Below are positions 23,043 through 33,116 of a stretch of 64,000 nt of DNA, piece by piece; position 1 is the stretch's first letter; every line of letters starts with the position of its first letter. The notes under the pieces are model-generated. The model was not told the origin of the DNA, ran no database searches, and saw only the letters and a program-made list of their open reading frames with translations. Origin of the DNA: Zhengitettix transpicula (taxonomy: Eukaryota > Arthropoda > Insecta > Orthoptera > Tetrigidae); NCBI GenBank assembly GCA_037074705.1, contig CM073593.1, positions 102,013,738 to 102,077,737 on the forward strand. Reading direction: 5' to 3'. A program made the position numbers and the translations under genes.

Positions 23043-23069
23043 ATGTAGCCTGTTGCCCTAAAAAAAAAA
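23043..23069 (+). mobile_element. R1 tail-only insertion (about 26 bp)
   Basis: ATGTAGCCTGTTGCCCT plus A10 is the exact R1 3' end. It is absent from the matching position of the opposite inverted-repeat arm (about 24345-24370). This is an extreme 5' truncation, as target-primed reverse transcription produces. Confidence 0.75.
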
Positions 23070-23599
23070 TTATGAATTCGACCGTCGGGTTTTATTAGGC
23101 ACCCCTGTCAATGATATTAGTTATTATTATAATTAAAACTGTAATATCTCTGATTTTTTATTTTCGCCAATACGAAGGCTAAAAACAAAGGCTCTAGGCC
23201 AATTAGCATTGTCGAAACAGGAGAAGTGATATATTCACACTTTAAAAGCAGTGGGGATATACAAATATTTTTTTTCGTGGGTTTGTCCTTAGAGATTTTA
23301 AAGACCTTTCCGTCTGTCCTATACAGCATGCTACACATTTCAAAACCAAACCTATCTTGTTTATAATATTGTGTGTCTATCAAAAATTTTGGACTGGATC
23401 CATAACATTCTGTATGAGTATTATTATTATAATCTGTAATGGAAATTTCTAAATAGTAATAAAGAGATTTGAGTGTTTATAACAACTGTGATGAACATGA
23501 GTCTATAGAAATAAAATGAAAAGATTTTAGAAAAAAAATTATATTCTTGTAAAAGTCCAAGTTGTGTTTCGAGATAAAAAGAAGAAATCCTCGACGGCT

Positions 23600-24131
23600 A
23601 TATATATTTTTTATATATTAGAATTAATGGTTCTGATTTTCTAAGAAGAGAGTCAGTGAGACAAGAAAAGCGTCTAAGGAAGGACGGGAGGGAAATGTGA
23701 TGATCCTCGGATGCTAATGAGGATTGCGGGTGTCGGGCGCCTCCAATCTTGACACGTTGGGAGAGGATCAGAGTCTCTTGCGTGAGTGAGTGTGTGTGTG
23801 TGTCGTATCTCTCTCCAGCATCGTCGGTGGTCTCGCTCCACGGAGCGGAACAAACCACCTCAAATCTCTGCGAGAGTTGCCACTCTGTGGCGGTTCCTAA
23901 GCCTTGCAATTTCGGGAGCGCCTATTGACTGCCTTGTAATCCCCAGGACAGGGAATAGACTCTCACAAACACACACACACACACACTCCCACAAACGTGA
24001 GAGAGGCTATATCGACACACTGCCTAAAGGAAAAGAGGAAAGGCTAAAAATATTCGTGAGCAACGAGGGTAAAATATCGCCAGCTCGGCACAGAAATGTC
24101 TTACTAGGGCAAACGCAAAACGAACATCAGG
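23600..24131. other. GC-richer spacer of the inverted repeat
   Basis: It contains GTGAGTGAGTGTGTGTGTGT near 23780 and an (AC)n run at 23969-23986. Frames of 103 (minus) and 162 (plus) residues overlap here. Neither shows a domain and part of each is microsatellite translation, so no gene is called. Confidence 0.35.
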
Positions 24132-25384
24132 AATCTCTAAGGATAAAACCACGAAAAAAAACAACCATTTATATATCCCCACTGCTTTTAAAGCGTGAAT
24201 ATATCACTTCTCCTGTTTCAGCAACGCTAATTGGCCTGGGTCTTTGTTTTTACCCTTCAGATTGGCGAAAATAAAAAATCAGTTTCAATTATAATATTAA
24301 CTAACACCATTTACAGGGGTACCTAAAAAATATCCCGACGGTCGAAATCATAATTATTATTACTTGAGAAAAACCATTTTTCAAAAATCATAGTTTCGAG
24401 TATGAGAATGCGTATATAATTATTTAAGGTGTATAGTCAGACACCAAATTATCCTCATTTCTCCAGGATGCTTCGCAAAATCTTTTCTGTCCGACTAATC
24501 GATGGGTAATTAATGTTAACAATAAAATTTGACAAGTACTCAGTCGGTTAATAAAATTAATAAGTAAACATTAATTTTTTAAAAATAAATTAATTTTTTA
24601 ATAACGTTTCGGCCTTGGATTTGGAGCTATTCAATTAATAACAATTCCCATAAAGAACATAAAAAATTATTGATAATTTGCAACAAACATTTAAAGTACG
24701 AAAATAACAACACTCAAATTAATCGTGACTTAATTATTGATAAAACAATTAATCCGAGAAAATTACTAAATTCAACAATTTTTTTTTCTATTTATGCAAA
24801 TATATTAAATTTTAAAATTATCTATTTGTCCGAACCATCTATTTAGCACATTTTGCCACGACCGTTCTTTATGGTAGTGTAAAGGTGTATCAATTATTTT
24901 GCCAATTTGGTGATACAATGATGATGATGATTTCCAATTTGTATGAGGAGACTAATTATTTTTCGATATTCATGAGCGATTTTTTTTTCATAAGATCACA
25001 TAATAAACCTATTAATTGAGGGGGGGGGTGGAAATGAACCTGAGAATCTCAATAAAAATTTATGATTCATTAGTTTGTAAGACTCTTTTAAGTAGTGCGT
25101 TTTATACTTTTTAAAATAATATATTTTTAAAAATCATAAGTTTTCCTCCAACATTGTTTGTGGATTATTTAGTGGATTATTTAGTTTATTATTCGTCAAA
25201 ATGTGGAGTGTTTCATCTACACGTATGTAAAACCTTCTGCAGCTCAAACTAATATCGAAGAATTTTAAAAAACCAGCGATCCTTAACCACCTTCCAAACA
25301 TTTACAAGTCGATTTATTAAATAACTGTTTTTTGGGGAAACATACTCTTCCTAAGATAGACTTAATTAAAAAGTAACAGGTGTG

Positions 25385-25770
25385 ACGTCATATTATTTCA
25401 TCGCCATTTCTTAAGCCACGTTTACCAGCCAGCACCACCTTGGCGTGTCTCCACCTCGACAAACTAGTCCGATTTACTTTAATAAAAATTTATAGTGCAA
25501 CATTACCGTACTTAAACGTATAAATTGGATTTCGAAGCCCATGACTGCTTACCTTCATACCAAAGACAGGCGCCGAATCTACCGGGACAACCGCACTACT
25601 TGAAACACGACACAGAACTGACCTGATAAACGCAATGCAACGATGCGATGTAAACAAACAAAAGATAACGTCTACTGGTCCATGAAGAAAACGGAAAACT
25701 AAAAAAAAAAAAAAACCTCAATTTAGCTGATTTTATAAGCTCGCGGAAAAGACCAAAATCAGGCTTAGGT
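25385..25770 (-). promoter_or_regulatory. R5 module, minus copy: TATA-like box and splice donor
   Basis: On the minus strand, CTTATAAAATC (plus 25730-25739) is followed by AGTAGACG, TTTGTTTGTTTAC, GCATCG, GGTCAGTTCTGTG, AGTGCGGTTG and GAAGGTAAGCAGT (donor GTAAGC at plus 25547-25552). It then runs through TTTATTAAAGTAAATCGG and GAGACACGCCAAG to about 25385. The same order and spacing occur in the plus copy at 27405-27800. The layout (TATA, short GC-richer leader, GT donor) resembles the promoter and first exon of a retroelement. No coding product is seen. Confidence 0.45.
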
Positions 25771-25972
25771 GCGGATCGAAACACATGGATGTTAAGAAAC
25801 AACAAAATTAGCTGGCCATAAGTCATAAAAAAAATAGGAAATTGGTTAATTGCAATATTTTTCTGATTTCAACATAATTATGTAATTCCAATTTGCCAGC
25901 AATTATATCTGAAAAATTATGGCTGTCTCCTTTTCCATTTATAATATATAATTCGTTAAAATATAATTTCAC

Positions 25973-26013
25973 AACGTTTCGTTCTTAATTTAGGATTTCA
26001 TCAGGAGTACAAT
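25973..26013 (-). other. Hammerhead-like box
   Basis: Minus strand: CCTGATGA, AATCCT, AAATTA, AGAAC, then GAAACGTTGT. The CTGATGA and GAAA core elements are intact and a weak stem II is possible. A sister box lies at about 26317-26350 (TTGATGA, AGTCCT, AAATTA, AGAAC, GAAACGTT). Combining the two suggests an ancestral GTCCT/AGGAC stem II. This is an inference, not a tested fold. Confidence 0.4.
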
Positions 26014-26124
26014 AAAAAATTTTAAACGTTTTTAACATAGAAAATACTCATGTTTCTTAAGGAAAAAAAATTGTTATGTTTTATTATAATTTGGCTTTCC
26101 AACTTAAAACTAATTAAATGCTTT

Positions 26125-26315
26125 TCAGTTTTTGTCAACTGACAAGTGCAGTTGTGTCACTCTAGGCTGTTCCTCACACCTGATGAAAGGAACAAGGATC
26201 CCAGAAAAGTTGTTGTGTGGTATTATTTTTATTACCACTTATTTTTGTCTGAATTTGCCATCTTTCTTATTCATTGTTTTCAATCAGACGTAAATTTGTC
26301 ACTTCATAATTTCAT
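26125..26315 (+). repeat. R2 repeat
   Basis: Blocks: GTCAACTGACAAGTGCAGTT, CACTCTAGGCTG, CTCACACCTGATGAAAGG, AACAAGGATCCCAGAAAAGT, TTGTGTGGTATTA, and the downstream TTTTCAATCAGACGTAAATTT. CACAC before CTGATGA can pair with GTGTG after the GAAA box, as stem I of a hammerhead would. Confidence 0.75.
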
Positions 26316-26604
26316 AACGTTTCGTTCTTAATTTAGGACTTCATCAAGTATACATTGGAGTAATTTAGGTCTATCGAATAATATCAATCTAAAATTTTAA
26401 CGTTTTTGAGTGTTGAGACTCACAGAAAACACTCAGATTTATTAGAAAAAAAAAGTTATGATTTATTACGATTTGGCTTTCGTGGAGAAACTCAACCTGC
26501 GTAGAATTTTTAAGGTTGATACTATCACCATCATTTTAGCTTCATCTTAACCGAAATTTAGGTAAATGTACTATCGTGACGCAGGGCTGGCAATGGGTCA
26601 CAAT

Positions 26605-27008
26605 GTTTTTGAGAGGTGTATGTTCCGGGGTCACAGACCTTGGGCATACGGTTAGAGTTGTCTGCTATTCCCATTGGAACAGTCGGCCAGCTGCCTCCTA
26701 AACTGGTCGAGGCACGGAGAAGGGAATGCTGCGACCCCACAGAAAACTCTTCTCCCGCTATCTGAAGGGTGTGGGACAAGTACCCAATGCGCCGACCTAC
26801 CTGATGCAGGTTTTCTAGGGTTTGTCCTGCATTACTTTAAGGAGAATGCCGGGCAGTATCCTTAAACTATAACCCGGGGGCTCTGGTTAACTCTTGGCTA
26901 CCTTCCTCTACCCTTCCGCATCCCCCCTTTCAAATCCCTTCCTATGCTATTAAAGGGGAGTTGCGACCATGTGGATTACCCTATACATAACCTGTTACCC
27001 TTAAAACA
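26605..27008 (+). mobile_element. R1 element, 5' truncated, B-type tail
   Basis: It starts at TTTTTGAGAGGTGTATGTTC and runs to GATTACCCTATACATAACC and TGTTACCCTTAAAACA. The 5' 200 bp, including the hairpins, are missing. Body identity to other copies is high. Confidence 0.85.
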
Positions 27009-27274
27009 ATATGATTTAAAATTTATTATGTTTGCATGAAGGGCAAAAAAATGGTTGAAGTTAGTAAATTTTCTTTGATAAATTACGATTAAGTTGATGA
27101 GGCCCCCGGGGTTGAGAAAACAGTAATTTACAAACATTTTTAGGATAATAAATGTGAATTAATTTAAAATGGAACGTGACAGTTGCAAATTACGGGGGAC
27201 AAGAATAAAATCAGCAATAGTTAATTTTAAAATGAAAAAAATTAAGTCTTACTGAAAATATGGAATAAGAAAGA

Positions 27275-27395
27275 TAGCCTATTCAGACAGAAAAAGGTAA
27301 TATAAATACCACACAACGTTTCTGACATCCTTGTCACTTTCGTCAGGTGCGAAGAAGAGCCTAGAGTGAAACAACTACACTCGTCTGTTGACAAA
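27275..27395 (-). repeat. R2 repeat, minus strand
   Basis: Reversed R2: ATACCACACAACGTTTCTG, ATCCTTGTCACTTTCGTCAG, GCGAAGAAGAGCCTAGAGTG, CTGTTGACAAAACTC. Confidence 0.75.
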
Positions 27396-27404
27396 ACTCA
27401 AAAA

Positions 27405-27815
27405 ACTTTTAAACCCTGGTTTAGCTTATCGCGAACTTATAAATCGGCTAAATTCAGGTATAAAAATAGCCTGTTTTTTTAGTTTAGTGTTCCGTCTTCT
27501 GCATGTCCCAGTAGACGGTTTATTTTGTTTGTTTACGTCGCATGGTTGCATTGCTTGCATCGGGTCAGTTCCGTGTTGTGTTTCGAGAAGTGCGGTAGTT
27601 CCGGTAGGTTCGGCGTGCGCCTGTGGGTCTCGTACTTGTGAACGAAGGTAAGCAGTTGCCTGCTTTTTTAAAAAAAATTATCTAACTTATACGTTTCATT
27701 AGGGTAGTGTTGCACCATAAAATTTATTAAAGTAAATCCGAGTAGTTTGTCAGGGGAGACACGCCAAAGTGCTGGCTCGTAAACGAGGCTTAAGAAATGA
27801 TGAACCAAATATGGC
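27405..27815 (+). promoter_or_regulatory. R5 module, plus copy: TATA-like box and splice donor
   Basis: TTATAAAT lies at 27437-27444 (shared with the minus copy) and a second TATAAAAA at 27459-27466 is private to this copy. A GC-richer leader with GTCAGTTCCGTG and GTGCGGTAGTTCCGG ends at GAAGGTAAGCAGT (donor at 27648-27653). The following AGTGTTGCACCATAAA and GAGACACGCCAAAGTG blocks also match the inverted copy. The 87-residue frame at 27388-27651 stops just after the conserved splice donor, but it begins in the R2 repeat and has no domain, so I do not call it a protein. Confidence 0.45.
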
Positions 27816-27886
27816 ATGCGGAATAAATAAATGGTCTTGAGTCAGAAAATTGTTTATTAACAAAAAAATGTAATGTACCGGCGTTT

Positions 27887-27921
27887 GGTCCATGTTTTAG
27901 GATTTCTTCAGGTTTAGTTAT
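27887..27921 (-). other. Decayed hammerhead-like box
   Basis: Minus strand: CCTGAAGA, AATCC, TAAAACAT, GGA, CCAAACGCCGG. It has the same layout as the intact boxes, but GAAA is replaced by CAAA. Confidence 0.25.
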
Positions 27922-28259
27922 TTAATTTATAAATCATACAGAAAACTTAGATGCAAATTTTTTGCTGCTTTGTCTGTTACTTACAAACTCCTAAAACAAG
28001 GATGAGACATCGGTATATTTTGTTTTTTGTTAATAAACAATTTTTTGTGTTATGACTGTTTATTTATTACCTTAAGAAATTAATTCTACTGTGGCTGTGC
28101 CAGTTAATCTGATCCGGCAGTTTGGCCCTGGTCAATGCAGCTTACGATGTAGCAGAGAGAAATATATTGTAATGATTTACCTTTTATTACTTAATATAAA
28201 AAAATATAAACTTTATTACATTGAAACTACAAAAAATACAAAAATACATTAAAAAATAT

Positions 28260-28797
28260 TGTTGGGCGCCAGCAGATATACATTTGTCTGCATAAAATTA
28301 AAATTAGCTCCGGCTTGATTAAAATGTTCTCTTTCTCAACAGGGTAATGTGGGCGGTTCAGTGGTTATTCAAGAACAGAGTCTATTTCCGCACTGTGTAA
28401 AAGAATTCCACTTTTGAATGTACTTTACATATATTGTGATGCTTACTTTACTTGTGGCGTCAGCACACGATCTCCTTCTTCGGCCTCCCCGCGATGGACG
28501 TCCCTCAAAACCTCTGCGTCTCCGTCTCCCTGCGTCTCCCTGTCTGCCTGCGTCTCTTCTTGCGTTTCTCTGTCTCTCCGTCTCCCTGCTTTTTCTTGCG
28601 TCTCCGTCCCCGTCTGCCTCTTTGCCTCTAGGGTTCGGAGTATTTATTAGAACTCCGCCCCCTCAAATGATACAAAAAAAAAGGGACGCGAACCCGCGAT
28701 TTCTTTTGGCCTTCTCAGGTAGAAACACGTGCACGCCTAATGTATTCATACTCAGGCCTCCTCAGGCCCGCGGCCCTTAAGGTTGTTATTCACTACA
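28260..28797 (-). mobile_element. Probable LTR with primer-binding-site-like sequence
   Basis: On the minus strand it begins TGTAGTGAATAACAACC, has an AATAAATACTCC TATA-like box (plus 28638-28649), and a purine-rich leader of degenerate GGGAGACG units. It reaches ATATCTGC followed by TGGCGCCCAACA (plus 28260-28271). TGGCGCC is the start of a tRNA-type primer binding site in many retroelements. Reverse transcriptase or gag frames are not seen next to it, so it would be a solo or decayed LTR. Weak points: no AATAAA after the TATA box, and the far edge lies in a (TA)n tract that hides any target duplication. Confidence 0.4.
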
Positions 28798-28832
<35 letters not shown>

Positions 28833-29019
28833 TTATAATAATACTAATGTTTATTTTTCCATAATTTTCAAAAGACCAAAATGGGAAATCGTCAATCATA
28901 TAATAGAAATATAACATATATTAAATTATAAGTCCTGTTTAATTTAATTATAACATGATTAATATTTAACATCATGTTTAATATATATATATATATATAT
29001 ATATATTATTATTATTAGA
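28798..29019. repeat. Two (TA)n microsatellites
   Basis: The runs are at about 28798-28833 and 28981-29006. The second grades into (ATT)n and ends exactly at the R1 tail position. Confidence 0.9.
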
Positions 29020-29415
29020 GTAACAGGCTACATGAGGGTAATCCACGTGGGTAGAGGAAGGTAGCCAAGATTTTTTTAAAAAAATGTACACAGGCCATGA
29101 ATAGGGTAATCCACATATTGGCGACTTCCCCTTTAATAGCATAGGAAAAGGAATGAATGGGGGGATGCGGAAATGTAGAGCAAGGTAGTCAAGGGTTAAC
29201 TTGGGCCCCCGGGTTATTGTTTAAGGATCCTACCCGGCAATTCGCCTAAAAGAGATGCTGGGAAAACCCTAGAAAAACCTGCATCTGGTAGGTCGGGCAT
29301 TTGGTACTTGTCTCACGCCCTTACGATGGCGAGAGAGGGGTTTGTTGGGGCCAAGGGTTACCCCAGGCTGTAGTTTAAGGATCCTACCCGCCAATTCACC
29401 TAAAAGTGATAGCAG
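29020..29415 (-). mobile_element. R1 mosaic, three minus-strand pieces
   Basis: Piece 1 (29020-29070) has the A-type tail ACAGGCTACATGAGGG joined directly to GTAGAGGAAGGTAGCCAAG. Piece 2 (about 29087-29345) starts over with a B-type tail (GCCATGAATAGGGTAATCC) and runs to GGCGAGAGAGGGGTTTGTTG. Piece 3 (about 29350-29415) jumps back to CCAAGGGTTACCCCAGG, AGGATCCTACCCGCC and AAAAGTGAT. At least two R1 elements of different subfamilies are stacked, with internal deletion or recombination. Confidence 0.7.
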
Positions 29416-30520
29416 AGAATACCCAGCTCTGGATGGTCGTCCTCTGTATCCAAACCTTTTCAGGTCCTTGTGCCGGATTTTTCTTTAATTATCGTCTACA
29501 TTTGATCCTACTTACTGAGAAATAAATTCGTGTTGAGGATTTTAAATACTATTAGAATCTGTGCGAATTAATTTACATCCTATATATTATTAAGGTTTAT
29601 TATTAAATTCATTTTGCGGTCCACATAGTCAAAGTCTAAATAACAGAAAAATAAATTTAATTCTAATACCTATATATTAAATCTAGTTCACATTTTTCTT
29701 ATATTTTAAATTTCACTTAGTAAATTGTAAGTTTACTGGAACACATGTCTCTTTATTTTTGGACGCGAACATCCATTGAACGGTAAAGTTTTTCCTTTCC
29801 TCCGTGTTATTTTTGGTACCATGGCGTTGCCAGTCTCTTTCTCCCCAGGGGCAGTTTAGATGTACAGTAATATTTTTTGTGGGTGATATGCGGAGCGCAG
29901 CGCAGCTCAGGGAAGAAGCGACGAAGAAGATAGCTTGCGTGATCCTAACCCGCTACTTCCAACCTTCCTCCTCTCTTCAAGTAATGCCGTAGTGATCGTC
30001 TGAAACACGGAAACAACGTGATGCAGCAACTATCAGACACTGGACTACGGCGGCACGGAATCGCCCCCTCCCCCTCCTCCACCCCCTATTTCCGTCTCGT
30101 TCCTTCTCTTTCTTTTCTGTTTCTCGCTACTGGTTTCCTTTTCCACTTTAACCCATTTTATCCACCACCCCCCTCCTCCACCACCACCCATACATAGAAT
30201 GTTAACGTGGCTTAAAATTCTGTTTGCGATTCGAGGTCACGCAATGCAGACAGCCTATCTCCTTGTCGTCCTTTTTTTTTTCTTCAATCAGAAAGGGAAT
30301 CACGAAATATGGGAAGAGTTTTGGGCTGGGAAACACGTTACAGTATGGTGAAGGGGAAATGGAACTTGTTTCAAGAAATAATTTGTAATCATTTTAGATT
30401 AATAATCCTGTTTTAATAATTTTCCCACACCAACAAGAATTTTTTTATCGTCGTGAAATATTGTAACTGAAAATTCTCCGATTAACCAATAGCATTCATG
30501 AATAACAAAGATAGACAAAT
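29416..30520. other. Unassigned sequence with GC-rich island
   Basis: 29780-30200 is GC-richer, with C-rich runs. The 62-residue frame at 29804 is not recognisable. Confidence 0.35.
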
Positions 30521-30529
30521 CAGACATAA

Positions 30530-30745
30530 AAACTGATCCTTGTCCCTTTCCTCAGGTGCGAAGAGGCTTTTATGTGTTCTCAACTTACAAGTGCAGTTGT
30601 GTCGCTCTAGGCTCTTCTTCACACGTGACGAAAGGAACAAGGATCCCAGAAACGTTGTGTGGTATTTATATTATCACTTTTTTGGTGAATTGGCTATCTT
30701 TCTTATTAATTATTTTCAATCAGACGTAAATTTTTCATTTAATAA
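30530..30745 (+). repeat. R2 repeat with inverted half upstream
   Basis: The left part GATCCTTGTCCCTTTCCTCA (reversed) faces the normal GACGAAAGGAACAAGGATCC on the right, across GTGCAGTTGTGTCGCTCTAG. The downstream GTTGTGTGGTATTTATATTA and ATTTTCAATCAGACGTAAAT match other copies. Confidence 0.75.
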
Positions 30746-30749
30746 CATT

Positions 30750-32570
30750 CATTTTCAGAACACGTGTATTTACTAGTGGCTGTGTCTTCCTTAGCTGCTT
30801 CGTTACAATATTTTTCTTTCAATTTGTTCATACCTATAGATCTAAATTATTTAAACCTTTCTGACGGTTTAATATAATCGAAAATGCATAATAAAAAACT
30901 AGGGTTCATATATTTATTTTTATATAACTGTTTTTAATATGACGTGTTCGTTTTTATTTACGTTAAAAGCTGGTAGAAATTAAAATAATTTATCCACCCT
31001 TCTATCTTTTTGTCAAGTGTCTTTTATTTTAAATGAACGTAAAGGTTGTGTGTTTTGATCTTGGTCCTCGTTAATAATTTTTGGAAGATGTTCCATGTTG
31101 GCCTTAACACCAGTTACGAAGTGTGAAAAAAAAATGGAACAAGAATTTTCTTCTTTCGTAAACAAATGAGGACCAAGGAAAGTGGATTCTTTAGAAGGAC
31201 AGGTTTTTATTCTCGGTTTAACAGTAAAAATAAAAAATAATTTTCAAGTTTTGCACCATTTATTTTGACGGAGATTTGGTTTAATTAAACATAAACATAT
31301 TCTTACACCATTTATATGTATGTAAGAATTAATTAAGCAAAATTGTCTTCATAAATAAATTCTGTAAAACACTAATAAATGAAGAAATAGGGATTTTTTA
31401 AAAATAAATTTTATTATTTAAATTTCAGTTGTATAGAATTATAAATGATCATATTAATAATATGTTTTAAAGTTGAGGCTAAAATTTTCGAATAACTTGG
31501 AATTTTTTTCCTCTAAGTTTTTAATTTTTCTGTCCCCATCTTAACATTTTTCTCCTTCGTTTATAAATTACTTGTCCTACATGTTTCAAAATTCCGTCCG
31601 TAATTAACTGAAAGTGGCTTGTATCGCCAGGAATAAACCCTCTTGGCTTGTATATTTTGATTTCTCCACATCTTGTTCGATTCTGAAACAAGCAGTTACG
31701 TATGGTGGCGGTGTTTTACGTTTAAACATATCCGATGTATGCAAATATTTGGTTATTTACGCACAATATTCCGTCGGTTTACAGGCACCAAGCTCCCCCG
31801 TTTATCTCTCTGTTAACCTCACTCCACCTCCTCCTACATCCACAAGGTAATGCATAAACATTTGTTTATTGTTTTTATTCGTTTACACGCCGGACTTTGA
31901 TCCTGTTACACAGATAAACGAGTATGGGTTCGGTTTGTATATATATATTCGAACCGATTTGAATGTCAAAGTGTTCACCTCCCCGCGGTTAAACCTCGAT
32001 TCTCTAACTATCTGCGTACTTGGTCCTTGCTGTTTCCCTCTGGGTCAAACGAAATTATACTGTAAATACACATTTTCCTTGTGGAAGTATTTGCTCGTTG
32101 TAGTTTGCCTTAATTAATGGTCCCACTACATGACATGACATTTGTTGATCCACGGAAAACCCTCGAATAATTTATTACTTGTTTTAAATAAGGGAGAAAA
32201 TATATAATAAATATATTTTTAAAGTTTTACTTTATCTATGTTTTGAATAAAAAAATAAAACAATATCTCAATTCTTTTGCTTCTTTTAATTATTTTAAAT
32301 AACGCAAAAGTAAAATATTAATTAAATAAGTATAGGCTACATTTAATTCAAAAGTAAAGTTTTTTCTATACTTTGACTCAAGTAGAAGATAATGAAAACT
32401 AATTTTTTTTCAATTCTTTCCCATTTCTTTGTCTGTTTTTATTTTTTTAATATAAATATCGTATATAAAGAATGTTAGTGGATTAGATTAGAAATTTTCT
32501 TTCCCGATATGATTTGTGTTTTTATTCTGACAGTTAGAAAGTTCTCAGACGATTAATATATACATAGTTG
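30750..32570. other. Unassigned sequence
   Basis: AT-rich with a GC-richer stretch at 31610-32130. Frames there (78 and 82 residues) have no domain and no repeat relatives. Confidence 0.35.
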
Positions 32571-32586
32571 AAAATTCACTTCCGCC

Positions 32587-33105
32587 CCCGGCGAGAGGAT
32601 TCTCTCGCTGGCAGAACCTTGTAGGAGAGATACGAAGGGGCTACCTTTGGGGATGCCTTTTCCTCTCCGTTTTTGAACTAAGGTTCCCACAAGCCGAGGC
32701 ACCTCGGCCTGTTCTGAGAGGTGTATGTTCCGGGGTCACAGACCTTGGGCATACGGTAAGAGTTGTCCACTATTCCCATTGGAATAGTCGGCCAGCTGCC
32801 TCCTAAACTGGTCGAGGCACGGAGAAGGAACTGCTGCGTCCCCACAGCAAACTCCTCTCCCGCTATCGGAAGGGCGTAGGACAAGTACCCAATTCCCGAC
32901 CTACCTGATGGAGGTTTTTGTAGGGTTTTCCCTGCATTTCTTTAGGCGAAAACCGGGTAGGATCCTTAAAATATAGCCCGGGGGCCCTAGTTAACCCTTG
33001 GCTACCTTCTTCTACCCTTCCGAATCTCCCCTTTCAAATCCCTTCCATTAAAGGGGAGTTGCCCAACGTGGATTACCCTCATGCAGCCTGTTGCCCTAAA
33101 AAAAA
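32587..33105 (+). mobile_element. R1 SINE-like element, near full length with 11-bp TSD
   Basis: It starts inside a mutated hairpin (CCCGGCGAGAGGATTCTCTC) and has the full body and tail CTGTTGCCCTAAAAAAAA. Duplication TCACTTCCGCC (32576-32586) and TCACTTTCGCC (33106-33116), one mismatch. The TAAAGGGGAGTTGCCCAACG tail variant groups it with copies at 12815 and 57658. Confidence 0.9.
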
Positions 33106-33116
33106 TCACTTTCGCC

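Larger units (their letters stand above)
21661..25105. repeat. Large imperfect inverted repeat
   Basis: The left arm is 21661-23299, the right arm is 24132-25105, and an 832-bp spacer lies between. Matching blocks from outside in include CACTACTTAAAAGAGTCTTA, ATCATCATCATCAT, AATCGTGACTTAATTATTGA (right) with its complement on the left, a CTCCAAAG...GAAACGTT box, CATCGATTAGTCGG, TTCTCCAGGATGCTTCGCAA and AAAGCAGTGGGGATAT. The left arm is about 600 bp longer because R3 and a duplicated spacer-edge block sit inside it (about 21885-22490). The spacer is GC-richer, with TG and AC runs and frames on both strands that I do not recognise. Confidence 0.75.

Noticed and set aside
23786..24274. 162-residue frame in the inverted-repeat spacer
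   Set aside because: It runs through an (AC)n tract and into the repeat arm and shows no domain.
27388..27651. 87-residue frame as a protein
   Set aside because: It starts inside an R2 repeat and stops just after the R5 splice donor. The R5 minus copy does not clearly preserve it.
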